Shown one piece after another: positions 40,177 to 49,101 of a stretch of DNA of 64,000 bases. Origin of the DNA: Caulobacter sp. 17J80-11 (GTDB lineage: Bacteria > Pseudomonadota > Alphaproteobacteria > Caulobacterales > Caulobacteraceae); contig NZ_JACSJI010000012.1 in NCBI RefSeq assembly GCF_014349105.1, positions 1 through 64,000 on the forward strand, given 5' to 3'. Numbering within the stretch: position 1 is the first letter of the stretch; each line of letters opens with the position of its first letter. Both the position numbers and the translations under genes were made by a program. The notes under the pieces were generated by a model. The model was not told the DNA's origin and did not search any database. It saw nothing but the letters and a program-made list of their open reading frames with translations.

Positions 40177-40767
40177 TCATGACGGCGGGCTGGGCGGCGG
40201 CGATCGGCGCGCGGCCTCGTGGTCGTGGTCCTGCTCGCTGGAAATCTCGTCCAGCACCGCTTCAGGCGCCACGTCGCGGCTCAACTCGCGCAGTTCGGGA
40301 TCGCGCGCGGCTTCGATCCCGAGCTTGTCGGCGATGTCGGTCACCAGGGCGATCAGGCGGGTGATCTCGTGCTCGGCCAAGAGATTGATCTGCAGGTCGA
40401 GTTCGTTGCGACGTTCCGCGTCGGCCATCATGCGGTTCTGGGAGATCAGCACGAAGGTGGACAGGAAGATCGCCTCCACCGAGGCGACCATGGCCAGGAT
40501 CACGAAGGTGGGATCGAACCGCGGCAGTCCCGGCACCCAGCCGAGGTTCACGACGATCCACGCGCCGCACATGGCCAGGTGCACGTAGACGAACGCCATG
40601 CTGCCGGTGAAGTCGGTGATCGCGCGCGCGAGCCGCGTCTCGCGCGACTCCGACGCCGCCTCGCGCCGCCGGCGCTCGTGCAGAACCCCGATGTTGCGGT
40701 GCAGGATCGACGCGAGGTCGGGCGAGCGGGTCAGCTCGGGGCGTGGAGGAACGTCTTCGCTCGACAT
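40177..40767 (-). CDS. DUF1003 membrane protein
   Basis: A 196-residue protein with the DUF1003 core: ITDFTGSMAFVYVHLAMCGAWIVVNLG and FVILAMVASVEAIFLSTFVLISQNRM, two TM helices, then DAERRNELDLQINLLAEHEIT. The family is of unknown function. The C-terminal tail is acidic, then Ser/Pro-rich. It is preceded by an exact EcfG-type promoter (40795-40819), giving a short 5' leader of about 20 bases, so it is probably a general-stress gene. Confidence 0.88.
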   Translation of the reverse strand: MSSEDVPPRPELTRSPDLASILHRNIGVLHERRRREAASESRETRLARAITDFTGSMAFVYVHLAMCGAWIVVNLGWVPGLPRFDPTFVILAMVASVEAIFLSTFVLISQNRMMADAERRNELDLQINLLAEHEITRLIALVTDIADKLGIEAARDPELRELSRDVAPEAVLDEISSEQDHDHEAARRSPPPSPPS

Positions 40768-40794
40768 GGCCTTCCCGGCGAGAGGCCATTGGCG

Positions 40795-40819
40795 AACGGG
40801 CGGGCCGCGCGTGCGTTCC
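40795..40819 (-). promoter_or_regulatory. EcfG (SigT)-type general stress promoter of the DUF1003 gene
   Basis: On the minus strand GGAAC (40819-40815), a 16-base spacer, CGTT (40798-40795): an exact match to the alphaproteobacterial EcfG consensus. It lies 28 bases upstream of ATG 40767 in the correct orientation and within the 58-base intergenic region. Confidence 0.75.
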
Positions 40820-40825
40820 CGGCGG

Positions 40826-41935
40826 TCAGGCCAGCTTCAGCACCTGGGCCGGGGCCGCCTGCGGCTGGGCCGCCGCCGCCCGCAGTTCGACCTCGAGCGT
40901 GTAGGCGCGGTGGGCGGCGGTGTGGGCGTCGAGGATGCGCTTGCGACCGTGCGCGCCGACCCGCTGACGGACGTCCTCGGTCGACAGCAGGGCGTCCAGA
41001 ACGTCGTCGGCGGTGCGGGCGGTGAAGATGTCCTCGCCCGGGGTGAACAGGTCGTCCAGCCCCTCCCAGGTGTCGGAGATGATCGGCGTGCCGCAGGCGG
41101 CCGCCTCGAACAGGCGCACGCTGGGGCTCCAGCCGGCCCGGGCCATGTCGCGGCGGGTCAGGTTCAGGGTGTAGCGGCTGGCGGCGTAGAAGGCCGGGTG
41201 GTCGGCCGGCGGCACGTGGCGGATCAGCTGCACGTTGTCGGGCCAGTCGAGGTCCGGGGGATACTGCGGGCCGGCGACCACGCAGCGCAGCGCCGGGGCG
41301 CGCCGGGCCGGCTCGACAAGCAGCGCCTCGACCAGCGGCTGGCGATCGGCGCTGTAGGTGCCGATGTAGCTCAGGTCCCAGCGGGCCGGGGCGGGGGTCG
41401 GGCGGTAGATCTCCTCGTCGGCCGAGCAGTACAGCGCCCGCGCCGCCGGCGAGCCGTAGCGCCGTTCCAGCCGTTCGAGCGTCGGGCCGCCGGTGAAGGA
41501 GAAGTAGCGCCGATAGCCGGGGATCAGGTCCGGCGTCAGGTAGTCGGCTTCGCCGCGCTCCAGCTTGGCCAGGGTGACCGGCGTGTCGATGTCGTAGAAG
41601 CAGGGGGCGCCCTTGGCGGTGCGCTGGACCCAGCGCCCGACCGCCGCGCCGTCGGGCACGTAGGAGCCGACGATCACCGCGTCGGCGTTGGCCACCCGCT
41701 CGCGCCAGGCCTCCAGCTGGCTCAGGTCCGAATAGAAGGCCAGCTCGCCCCAGTCCGGGGCCTCCAGGTCGCGATGGGCGGCGTACCAGGGCGCCTCGCG
41801 CTCCAGGAACAGCACCTCGTGCCCGCGGGCGGCGAAGGCCTTCAGCAGGGCCCGCCAGGTGGTGGCGTGGCCGTTGCCCCAGGAAGAGGACAGGCTCAGG
41901 CCGAAGACGACGATGTCGAGGGGGGCTCCGGTCAC
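40826..41935 (-). CDS. CgeB-like glycosyltransferase, last gene of the leftward operon
   Basis: A 369-residue paralogue of the product of 32818-33918: DIVVFGLSLSSSWGNGHATTW, CFYDIDTPVTLAKLERGE, then the C-terminal RLFEAAACGTPIISDTWEGLD and FTPGEDIFTA. The closeness of these motifs points to related donors or acceptors. The GTG start overlaps the stop of the gene before it by four bases. Fifth gene of the operon that begins with the epimerase at 46363. Confidence 0.84.
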   Translation of the reverse strand: MTGAPLDIVVFGLSLSSSWGNGHATTWRALLKAFAARGHEVLFLEREAPWYAAHRDLEAPDWGELAFYSDLSQLEAWRERVANADAVIVGSYVPDGAAVGRWVQRTAKGAPCFYDIDTPVTLAKLERGEADYLTPDLIPGYRRYFSFTGGPTLERLERRYGSPAARALYCSADEEIYRPTPAPARWDLSYIGTYSADRQPLVEALLVEPARRAPALRCVVAGPQYPPDLDWPDNVQLIRHVPPADHPAFYAASRYTLNLTRRDMARAGWSPSVRLFEAAACGTPIISDTWEGLDDLFTPGEDIFTARTADDVLDALLSTEDVRQRVGAHGRKRILDAHTAAHRAYTLEVELRAAAAQPQAAPAQVLKLA

Positions 41936-43029
41936 GCGTGGACGCTCCGTTCTCGTCTGGCCTCGTGGGCGTATTTCAGGAGAGCGTCGGCCTCGGCCGC
42001 GCGCTTGGCGTAGGTGTGCTCGGTCAGGATCCGCCGCCGCGCCGCCCGGCCGACCGCGCGGGCGCGCAGCGGCGTGAGCTCGCGCAGGTGCTCGATCACG
42101 TCCGCGCCGTCGCGGGCGATCAGCACCTCGCGGTCCGGCGTCAGGAAGTGCTCCAGCCCTTCCCAGGCGTCGGTGATCAGGCAGGCGCCGGCCCCCGACG
42201 CCTCGAACACCCGGGTGGCCGGCGACCAGCCGACCTCGGCCATGCTGTCGCGCGCCACGTTCAGCACGGCGAGCGCCGAGGCGTTGAAGGCGTTGTGGTC
42301 GGCGGTGCCGAGGTGGCCCAGGCGGGTGACGTTGGCCGGCACCACCTTGTCTTCCCAGCCGGCCCCGGCCAGCAGGAAGCGGCGCTCGGGCGACAGGGCG
42401 GCGGCGGCCAGGAAGAAGGCCTCCACCCGCGCCTCGCGGTCAGGCAGGCGGTTGGCCAGGAAGTTCAGGTCGGCGGCGAAGCGCGGGTCCGGCGCCACCG
42501 GGCGGTGCTCGGACGGAGTCAGGGCGTTGTAGATCGGCCGGCACAGCCGCGCGCCCAGCTCTTCATAGGCCTTCACCACCGGCGGGCCGCCGCCGTAGGT
42601 CAGCACCAGGTCGAGGTCGCCCAGCCGGCGACGCAGCGGGTGGTCGGGATCGGCCCGCATCTCGGCCAGGGTGGCCGGCGCGTCGACATCCCAGAAGATC
42701 CGCACCGCGTCCGGGCGCGCCGCGGCCAGCACCTGGTCCAGCAGCTCCTCGTCGAACACGCCCACGCCGCTGGCCTTGATGACCACGTCGGCCTCGGCCG
42801 CTTCGGCGGTGACCGCGCGCACGCCTTCACGGGTGGCGGGATAGACCACCACCTCGGCCCAGGGCGGCGGGTCGATGTCGCGATGCGCCTGTCGGTCGAA
42901 GGCGTCGGGTTCGTAGAAGGTGGCGCTCCAGCCGCGGGCGGCCAGTTCGGACAGCAGGCCGCGGTAATAGGTGGCCGCGCCGTTCCAGTACGCGGACAAC
43001 AGGCTCGATCCGTAGAAGGCGAGCTTCAT
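41932..43029 (-). CDS. CgeB-like glycosyltransferase
   Basis: A 365-residue GT-B type protein: LAFYGSSLLSAYWNGAATYYRG at the start, IFWDVDAPATLAEMRADP, and RVFEASGAGACLITDAWEGLE with FLTPDREVLIARDG near the C-terminus. It is of the same family as its downstream neighbour but more diverged. ATG 43029 follows directly on the upstream stop with no gap. Fourth gene of the leftward operon. Confidence 0.83.
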   Translation of the reverse strand: MKLAFYGSSLLSAYWNGAATYYRGLLSELAARGWSATFYEPDAFDRQAHRDIDPPPWAEVVVYPATREGVRAVTAEAAEADVVIKASGVGVFDEELLDQVLAAARPDAVRIFWDVDAPATLAEMRADPDHPLRRRLGDLDLVLTYGGGPPVVKAYEELGARLCRPIYNALTPSEHRPVAPDPRFAADLNFLANRLPDREARVEAFFLAAAALSPERRFLLAGAGWEDKVVPANVTRLGHLGTADHNAFNASALAVLNVARDSMAEVGWSPATRVFEASGAGACLITDAWEGLEHFLTPDREVLIARDGADVIEHLRELTPLRARAVGRAARRRILTEHTYAKRAAEADALLKYAHEARRERSVHA

Positions 43030-44142
43030 TCAGGCGGGCTCCTCGACGGTCGGGGTCGACGCGGTCAGGCGCTCGGTGATGGCCATGAGCTCGTCGACGC
43101 GGTGGGCGCAGGTGTGGCGGGCGCGCACGGTCTCCAGCCCGCGCGCGGCCAGGCCGGCGCGCAGGTCGGGATCGTCGCGCAGGCTGCGCAGCGCGTCGGC
43201 GGCCTCGGCCCCGTCGCGTACGCTGAGGTAGTCGTCCGGGCGGAACAGCGCCTCGCTGTCCTCCCAGGGGGCGCTGACCAGCGGTACGCCGCAGGCCAGG
43301 GCCTCGAACACGCGAATGGTCGGGATGCCGGGCAAGGACTCGGCGTAGAAGCGGCGCGGGACGTGCACCGTGGCCAGGCTGCGGGCGAACACTTCCGGCG
43401 CGCGGGCGTTGGGCAACCATCCCCGCCAGGCGACGCCGTAATTCGAGAGCGTCGCCTGCGCCTCGTCCGGATAGCGCACTCCGTAGACCTCCAGCGGCAG
43501 GCCGGCCGCCTTGGCCGGAGCGAACAGATAAGCTTCGAGCTCCGCCGTTCGTTCCCCGTCGCCCCAATTTCCGATCCAGACCAGGCCGGCTCGCTCGCCC
43601 GCGTGTTCTGGCGGGCGGAACAGGGCGGTGTCGGCCGCCTCGTGCCAGGTGAAGGTGCGGCCGTCCCAGCCCTGGCGGCGGTAGACCTCGGCCAGGCTTT
43701 CGCCGAAGGCCAGCACCCCGTCGTAGCCGGAGAGGTCGAACATGCCGATCGCCTCCGGGTTGCTGACCGCGCGGTGGTGAGTGTCGTGGAACAGCAGGGT
43801 GAAGCGCCCGCCGCGCCGCTTCACCTGGCCGACCGCGGCGACCAGGGCGGGATCGTTCCACTCGTGCACGATCACCAGATCCGCCCCGTCACAGACGTCT
43901 TCCGGATCGAACACCGGCCCGTAGATGGTCGAGGACAGCTCCGGATAGGCGGCGCGATAAGCCTCCAGTCCCGCCTCGCCGTGGTCGGCCAGCAGGTTGG
44001 CCCGGCTCCAGGCGCCCTTCGGCTCATAGGCCTCGACCTGGTGGCCGCGACGGATCAGCTCGCGCAGCACGCCGCGCAGGAAGTGGGCGTTGCCGTGGTT
44101 CCAGCAGGAGGCCAGGGAGTGGGTGAAGTAGACGATCTTCAC
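43030..44142 (-). CDS. Glycosyltransferase with CgeB-like C-terminal domain
   Basis: A 370-residue GT-B protein: IVYFTHSLASCWNHGNAHFL at the start, LLFHDTHHRAVSNPEAIG, TWHEAADTALFRPPE, and the donor-site RVFEALACGVPLVSAPWEDSE with LFRPDDYLSVRDG. GTG 44142 overlaps the upstream stop (GTGA). Third gene of the leftward operon, so with its neighbours it probably assembles one oligosaccharide. Confidence 0.84.
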   Translation of the reverse strand: MKIVYFTHSLASCWNHGNAHFLRGVLRELIRRGHQVEAYEPKGAWSRANLLADHGEAGLEAYRAAYPELSSTIYGPVFDPEDVCDGADLVIVHEWNDPALVAAVGQVKRRGGRFTLLFHDTHHRAVSNPEAIGMFDLSGYDGVLAFGESLAEVYRRQGWDGRTFTWHEAADTALFRPPEHAGERAGLVWIGNWGDGERTAELEAYLFAPAKAAGLPLEVYGVRYPDEAQATLSNYGVAWRGWLPNARAPEVFARSLATVHVPRRFYAESLPGIPTIRVFEALACGVPLVSAPWEDSEALFRPDDYLSVRDGAEAADALRSLRDDPDLRAGLAARGLETVRARHTCAHRVDELMAITERLTASTPTVEEPA

Positions 44143-45293
44143 GCTGCGGCCCTCCCGGCGCCCAGAACCTGGCGATAGACCTCCAGCACGCCCGCGCTCA
44201 TCGCCTCGACCGTGTAATCGGCCGCGCGGACCTGCGCGGCGGCCCGGAGCTCGGCGGCCAGCTCCGGGTCGTCCAGCACCTCCTGCAGCGCGTCGGCGAG
44301 CGCGCGGGCGTCGCCCGGCGGCACGAACCGCGCCGCCTCGTCCCACAGCTCGCGGTGGGTGGGGATGTCGGACAGCACCAGGGCGCAGCCCGCCTGGGCC
44401 GCCTCCAGCACGCCCAGGCCGAACGGCTCGTAGAGGGCGGCCGAGGCGAACACCGGCGCGCCGGCCAGCCAGCCGGCCAGCTCGTCCGGATCCAGCCGGC
44501 CCAGGGTGCGCAGCCGCTGCAACTGCGCCTCGCCGCCGGTCGGACCCTGCAGCGGCCCTGCCGCGAACACCGGGGCGGGGGTCAGCGCCGCGGCGGCGTT
44601 CAGCACGGCCGCGCCCTTGGCGTCGTCCCACAGCCGCCCCGACGCGATGACGAAGCGGTGGTCGGCCTTGGCGGCCGGCCGGGCGCACGGCGCGCGACCG
44701 TTGCGGACCACGGTCGGCGCCGCCACGCCGTAGGCGCGGGCGGTGGCGTCGGCGAAGGCCTTGGTCGGGGCCACCAGGGCGGCGCAGGCGCGGTAGCCGG
44801 CGCCCTGGGCGGCGATGCGCCAGGCGAAGTCGACCGGCGGCGGGCCCTGGCGCACCGCGTCCCACCAGGTGGCCAGGCACGAGTGGCAGGCGCCGACCAC
44901 CGGGGCGGCGAATTCGGCCTCGGCGGCGAGCGCCGGGCTGTTCAGGTGCACGAGGTCCACCGCCCGTTCGCGGGCCAGCGCCGCCAGGGCCTGCCCCGCT
45001 TCGCGCAGGTCGGCGGACGTGGTGGCGGTCCAGTCGAGCGGCAGTCCGGTGTCCAGCATGACCAAACCCGGCACGGCGCGCGCGGCGCTGGCCTGATCCT
45101 CGGTGGGCGCGGGCCCCAGCACGGCCAGCACGGTGGTCGCGCCGGCCTCGCCCAACGCGCGCGCCAGGTCGAGCGCGTAGGTCCAGACCCCGCCGACGGC
45201 GTCGGCGGTCATTAGCACGCGGTTCGGTACGGGAGTGTTCACGCCGCCTCCGCCGGATTGGAGATACTGACGCGCGGGGGTGCGCTGGGTCAT
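44139..45293 (-). CDS. Glycosyltransferase family 4
   Basis: A 384-residue GT4-type enzyme: LMTADAVGGVWTYALDLARAL (glycine-rich acceptor loop), VDLVHLNSPALAAEAEF, ASGRLWDDAKGAAVLN, and EPFGLGVLEAAQAGCALVLSD with the EX7E pattern. ATG 45293 overlaps the epimerase stop by four bases, as at nearly every joint of this operon; a GTG at 45242 behind GCGGAGGC is an alternative that skips a non-conserved leader. It is second in the operon and may start or extend the glycan. Confidence 0.84.
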   Translation of the reverse strand: MTQRTPARQYLQSGGGGVNTPVPNRVLMTADAVGGVWTYALDLARALGEAGATTVLAVLGPAPTEDQASAARAVPGLVMLDTGLPLDWTATTSADLREAGQALAALARERAVDLVHLNSPALAAEAEFAAPVVGACHSCLATWWDAVRQGPPPVDFAWRIAAQGAGYRACAALVAPTKAFADATARAYGVAAPTVVRNGRAPCARPAAKADHRFVIASGRLWDDAKGAAVLNAAAALTPAPVFAAGPLQGPTGGEAQLQRLRTLGRLDPDELAGWLAGAPVFASAALYEPFGLGVLEAAQAGCALVLSDIPTHRELWDEAARFVPPGDARALADALQEVLDDPELAAELRAAAQVRAADYTVEAMSAGVLEVYRQVLGAGRAAA

Positions 45294-46363
45294 CGGGCGG
45301 CGCCTCCGATCGCGAGGGGCAGGTCCGCGTCGTCCGGCTCCCGCCCTCGCAGCCACTCGGCAAGGCCGGCCAGGCCGTCGCGCCACGGGGTCGGCTCGGG
45401 CAGGCCCAGGGCCAGCCGCGCGGCGCTGGGGTCGCTGACGAACCAGCGCTGGTCGCCGGGCCGCCAGTCCAGGAATTCGACCTCGACGGAGCGGCCCAGC
45501 AGGGTCTCGATATGGTCGATCACCTGGCGCAGGCTGACGGCGTTGACCGGCCCGCCGCCCAGGTTGAAGGCGCGGCCCTTCACCCGATCGATCCGCCGCC
45601 AGGCGGAGATCCAGGCGTCGACCGCGTCGGAGACGTCCAGCACGTCGCGCACCTGGCGCCCGTCGCCGAAGATGCGGATCGGCCGGCCGGCCAGCGCCTG
45701 CTTGAGGAAATGCGCGACCCAGCCCTGTTCCTCGGCGCCCATCTGGCGGGGGCCGTAGATGCAGCTCATGCGCAGCACGCAGGCCGGCAGGTCGTAGCTG
45801 CGGGCGTAGTCCAGCACGTACTGGTCGGCCGCCCCCTTGGAGCAGCCGTAAGGGGTGTGGAAGTTCAGCGGCCGGTCCTCGCCCACGCCGCGCTCGCGCA
45901 GGCGCGGATCAAGCGGCGCGTAGCCGTCGGGTCGGGACTCCAGCACCAGGTCGGCCAGGTCGCCGTAGACCTTGTTGGTGCTGGCGAACATCACCGGCGT
46001 TCGCCCGCCGTGACGGCGCACCGCCTCCAGCAGGCCCACCGTTCCGGCCAGGTTGACGTCGAAGTCGGTCTCCGGATCCTCGAGGCTGGTGGTCACCGCC
46101 ACCTGGGCGGCGAAGTGGAAGATCGCGCCCGCCTGGGCCACGGCCTGGTCGACGGCGTCGGGGTCGCGCAGGTCGCCGACCCGCACCCGCACGCGGTTCG
46201 GATGCCTGGCCTGCAGGTCGGCCAGGTTCAGCTCCACTCCCGGGCGGCCCAGGTTGTCGAACACCAGGACGTCATGGCCCTCGCGGGCCAGCCTGTCGCT
46301 CAGGTTCGATCCGATGAAGCCCGCGCCCCCGGTGACCAACACCGGCCGAGTGAGGCGATCCAT
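45290..46363 (-). CDS. NAD-dependent sugar epimerase (CDP-paratose 2-epimerase-like SDR)
   Basis: A 357-residue extended short-chain dehydrogenase: Rossmann TGGAGFIGSNLSDRLAREG, VFDNLGRPGVELNLADLQ (adenine ribose site), active site YGCSKGAADQYVLDYARSY with YxxxK, and IYGPRQMGAEEQGWVAHFL, which resembles CDP-paratose/tyvelose 2-epimerase and related enzymes. It probably makes the sugar nucleotide for the downstream transferases; the substrate is not certain. ATG 46363 has GGGAGG 7 bases upstream. First gene of the leftward operon driven by 46448-46473. Confidence 0.84.
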   Translation of the reverse strand: MDRLTRPVLVTGGAGFIGSNLSDRLAREGHDVLVFDNLGRPGVELNLADLQARHPNRVRVRVGDLRDPDAVDQAVAQAGAIFHFAAQVAVTTSLEDPETDFDVNLAGTVGLLEAVRRHGGRTPVMFASTNKVYGDLADLVLESRPDGYAPLDPRLRERGVGEDRPLNFHTPYGCSKGAADQYVLDYARSYDLPACVLRMSCIYGPRQMGAEEQGWVAHFLKQALAGRPIRIFGDGRQVRDVLDVSDAVDAWISAWRRIDRVKGRAFNLGGGPVNAVSLRQVIDHIETLLGRSVEVEFLDWRPGDQRWFVSDPSAARLALGLPEPTPWRDGLAGLAEWLRGREPDDADLPLAIGGAAR

Positions 46364-46447
46364 GCAAGTCCTCCCGACCCGCCCGCGGCGGTACGCGGGC
46401 TGCTGATTGCACTGGCCGTCGCTCTGCGGCGGCGGTCCGGAGGGGCG

Positions 46448-46473
46448 AACGCGAGCATCTTCTAGAAAGTTCC
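46448..46473 (-). promoter_or_regulatory. EcfG (SigT)-type general stress promoter of the leftward glycan operon
   Basis: On the minus strand GGAAC (46473-46469), a 17-base spacer, CGTT (46451-46448): exact EcfG consensus. It stands 85 bases upstream of the epimerase start in a 283-base divergent intergenic region. The rest of this region holds an AT-richer stretch (46480-46610) with a TACAAT hexamer at 46595-46600 that may be a -10 for the rightward operon; I see no convincing -35. Confidence 0.75.
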
Positions 46474-46646
46474 TCCCGGCTTTGCTTTGTAAGGTTTCGA
46501 ACTCAGCGTCTTTCTGCTTTTCTGCGAAGGTTAGTCGGCGTCTTAATCGGGGATTTCGGAACAAAACTCTGGCGAAGCTACTTTTGCGTCCATCTACAAT
46601 CCTCGGCGCGGTCGCTTTCGTGACGGCGCCGCTTGAGGAGCGTGCA

Positions 46647-47750
46647 GTGGGCGGTCGCAAACTCCGGGTCGGGATCGTCGGCGTGGGTAACTGCGCCTCG
46701 TCCTTCGTGCAGGGACTGTCGTACTACGCGGGCGCCGATGCCGACGCGCCGCCGCCGGGCCTTATGAACGTCGAGCTGGGCGGCTATCGCATCGAGGACG
46801 TCGAGGTCGCGGTCGGCTTCGACGTCAGCGCCGCCAAGGTCGGGCGCGACGTGGCAGAGGCGGTCTTCGCCGAACCGAACAACACTCTGAAGTTCGCCAC
46901 GCCTGCGCCGCTGGGCGCGCGGGTCGAACGCGGGCCGACCCTGGACGGCCTGGGCCGCTACCTGTCCGGCGAGATCGAGGAGGCCGACGCGCCACCCGTC
47001 GACGTGGCCGAGACCCTGCGCCGCAACGGCGTCGACGTGCTGGTCTCCTACCTGCCGGTCGGCTCGCAGAAGGCCACCGAATTCTACGCCGAGCAGGCGC
47101 TGGAGGCCGGCTGCGCCTTCGTCAACTGCATCCCGGTGTTCATCGCCTCCGATCCCGCCTGGGCGCGGCGCTTCACCCAGCGCGGCCTGCCGGTGGTGGG
47201 CGACGACGTAAAAAGCCAGGTGGGCGCCACCATCGTCCACCGCCTGCTGGTCAACCTGCTGCGCGAGCGCGGCGTGCGGCTGGACCGCACCTACCAGCTG
47301 AACTTCGGCGGCAACTCCGACTTCCTGAACATGCTGGAGCGCGAGCGGCTGGAATCGAAGAAGCTGTCCAAGACCCAGGCCGTCACCAGCCAGATGGACA
47401 CGCCGCTGGCCGCCGGGGACATCCACGTCGGGCCCAGCGACTTCGTGCCCTGGCTGCAGGACCGCAAGTGGGCGCACGTCCGGCTGGAGGGCACCACCTT
47501 CGGCGGCGCGCCGATCAACCTGGAGCTCAAGCTGGAGGTCTGGGACAGCCCCAACTCCGCCGGCGTGGTGATCGACGCGGTGCGCTGCGCCAAGCTGGCC
47601 CTGGACCGCAAGGTCGCCGGCCCGCTGATCGGGCCGTCCAGCTGGTACATGAAGTCGCCGCCGCAGCAGTTCACCGACGTGGAGGCGCACGAGCGCACGC
47701 TCAGCTTCATCGCCGGCGTCGACCAGGCGGCGCCGCGGCTGGCCTCGTGA
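46647..47750 (+). CDS. ino1: Inositol-1-phosphate synthase, actinobacterial type
   Basis: A 367-residue enzyme making myo-inositol-1(3)-phosphate from glucose-6-phosphate with NAD. It carries the family signatures [83 protein letters not shown] and [18 protein letters not shown]. From memory, length and motifs match the mycobacterial Ino1 much more than eukaryotic synthases. GTG 46647 has GAGGAG 6 bases upstream. It heads a coupled operon of glycan genes (overlap with the next gene, GTGA), so inositol phosphate is probably a precursor of the product. Confidence 0.9.
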   Translation: MGGRKLRVGIVGVGNCASSFVQGLSYYAGADADAPPPGLMNVELGGYRIEDVEVAVGFDVSAAKVGRDVAEAVFAEPNNTLKFATPAPLGARVERGPTLDGLGRYLSGEIEEADAPPVDVAETLRRNGVDVLVSYLPVGSQKATEFYAEQALEAGCAFVNCIPVFIASDPAWARRFTQRGLPVVGDDVKSQVGATIVHRLLVNLLRERGVRLDRTYQLNFGGNSDFLNMLERERLESKKLSKTQAVTSQMDTPLAAGDIHVGPSDFVPWLQDRKWAHVRLEGTTFGGAPINLELKLEVWDSPNSAGVVIDAVRCAKLALDRKVAGPLIGPSSWYMKSPPQQFTDVEAHERTLSFIAGVDQAAPRLAS

Positions 47751-48340
47751 CGGCGACCGTGCTGCTCGTGCGGCACGCCTCCCACGACCGGCTGGGCCGG
47801 GTGCTGTGCGGGCGCATGGCCGGGGTGACCCTGAGCGACCAGGGAAGGCGCGAGGCGCAGGCCCTGGGCCGCCGGCTCGCCGATCGCGACCTGGCCGCGG
47901 TCTATTCCAGCCCGCTGGAGCGCACCCGCGAGACCGCCGAAGCCCTGGCGGCGCCGCACGGCCTGACGCCGCAACTGGATCCCGACCTCAACGAAGTGGA
48001 CGTCGGCGACTGGGCCGGGCGCGCCTTCGACGAGCTGGCCGGCCCCGAGTGGGACCTGTGGAACCAGGCCAGGGCAGGGGCCCGCGCCCCGGGCGGCGAG
48101 GCCATGACCGAGGTGCAGGCCCGCGTCGCCCGTGCGCTGGGGCGTCTGCGCGACCGCCATCCCAACCAGACCGTCGCGGTGGTCAGCCACGGCGACGTCA
48201 TCAAGGCGGCGGTGGCCACGGCGCTGCAGCTGTCGCTGGACGGCCTGCAGCGCTTCGATATCGCCCCGGCCTCGGTCAGCACGCTCGTGGTCGGCGACTG
48301 GGGCATGAAGGTTCACGACCTGAACGGGGTCTGCGCATGA
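47747..48340 (+). CDS. Histidine phosphatase (phosphoglycerate-mutase-like)
   Basis: A 197-residue phosphatase of the branch-1 histidine phosphatase family: phosphohistidine site [34 protein letters not shown], Glu motif [13 protein letters not shown], and second His in [13 protein letters not shown]. Its position after the inositol-phosphate synthase suggests that it dephosphorylates a pathway intermediate such as a glycosyl-inositol phosphate; that is inference. GTG 47747 overlaps the upstream stop; its stop overlaps the methyltransferase ATG. Confidence 0.87.
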   Translation: MTATVLLVRHASHDRLGRVLCGRMAGVTLSDQGRREAQALGRRLADRDLAAVYSSPLERTRETAEALAAPHGLTPQLDPDLNEVDVGDWAGRAFDELAGPEWDLWNQARAGARAPGGEAMTEVQARVARALGRLRDRHPNQTVAVVSHGDVIKAAVATALQLSLDGLQRFDIAPASVSTLVVGDWGMKVHDLNGVCA

Positions 48341-49101
48341 GACGGTACACCCCCGAGGAGGTGCGCGCGCGCCTGGCTGACCTGGGCGAGTGGTTCCACA
48401 ACATCGAGCTGGAAGGCGTGCCGACCGCGCCCGACCACTTCCTGCACGACTATCCGAACGTGAAGTGGAAGACCTTCGCGCATGCCGTGCCGGCCGACCT
48501 GACCGGCAAGACCGTGCTCGACATCGGCTGCAACGGCGGCTTCTACGCGATCGAGATGAAGCGTCGCGGGGCAGAACGGGTGGTCGGCCTCGACACCGAC
48601 GAGCGCTACCTGGCCCAGGCGCGCTTCGCCGCCGAGGTGACCGGCCAGGAGATCGAGTTCAGGAACCTGTCGGTCTACGACGTCGCGAAGCTGGAGGAGC
48701 GGTTCGACCTCGTCCTGTTCCTGGGCGTGCTCTACCACCTGCGCCATCCCTTGCTGGCGCTGGACCTGATCCACGACCACGTCGCCGGCGACCTGATGAT
48801 CCTGCAGTCGATGCAGCGCGGCGCGACCGCGACGGCGCCGGTGCGGCCCGACTACGATTTCTGGGAGAAGGCGCAGTTCGACACGCCGGCCTGGCCCAAG
48901 CTGCACTTCATCGAGCAGGCCTACGCCGGCGACTGGACCAACTGGTGGGCCCCGAACGCGGCCTGCACCGAGGCCATGTTGCGCAGTTCGGGCTTCGAGG
49001 TTCTGGAGCATCCCGAAGCCGAAGTGTTCGTCTGCCGCCGCGCGGAGCGTCCGACGCCCGACGGCGCCGTTTATCCCGCCCGGGGGGAGGCGCGTGCGTG
49101 A
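48337..49101 (+). CDS. SAM-dependent methyltransferase (Rta_06860/TIGR04290-like)
   Basis: A 254-residue class I methyltransferase: SAM motif VLDIGCNGGFYAIEMKRRGA, acidic VGLDTDERYLAQARF, and LVLFLGVLYHLRHPLLALD. The N-terminal LGEWFHNIELEGVPTAPDHF and the region FIEQAYAGDWTNWWAPN recall, from memory, a family (TIGR04290, Rta_06860) that is found next to glycosyltransferases. It would methylate a sugar of the product. Coupled on both sides by four-base overlaps. Confidence 0.83.
   Translation: MRRYTPEEVRARLADLGEWFHNIELEGVPTAPDHFLHDYPNVKWKTFAHAVPADLTGKTVLDIGCNGGFYAIEMKRRGAERVVGLDTDERYLAQARFAAEVTGQEIEFRNLSVYDVAKLEERFDLVLFLGVLYHLRHPLLALDLIHDHVAGDLMILQSMQRGATATAPVRPDYDFWEKAQFDTPAWPKLHFIEQAYAGDWTNWWAPNAACTEAMLRSSGFEVLEHPEAEVFVCRRAERPTPDGAVYPARGEARA

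Noticed and set aside
46558-46584. GGAAC with CTTT in front of ino1 as an EcfG promoter
   Set aside because: Spacer is 18 bases and the -10 has a mismatch. It might still work, but I would not call it.
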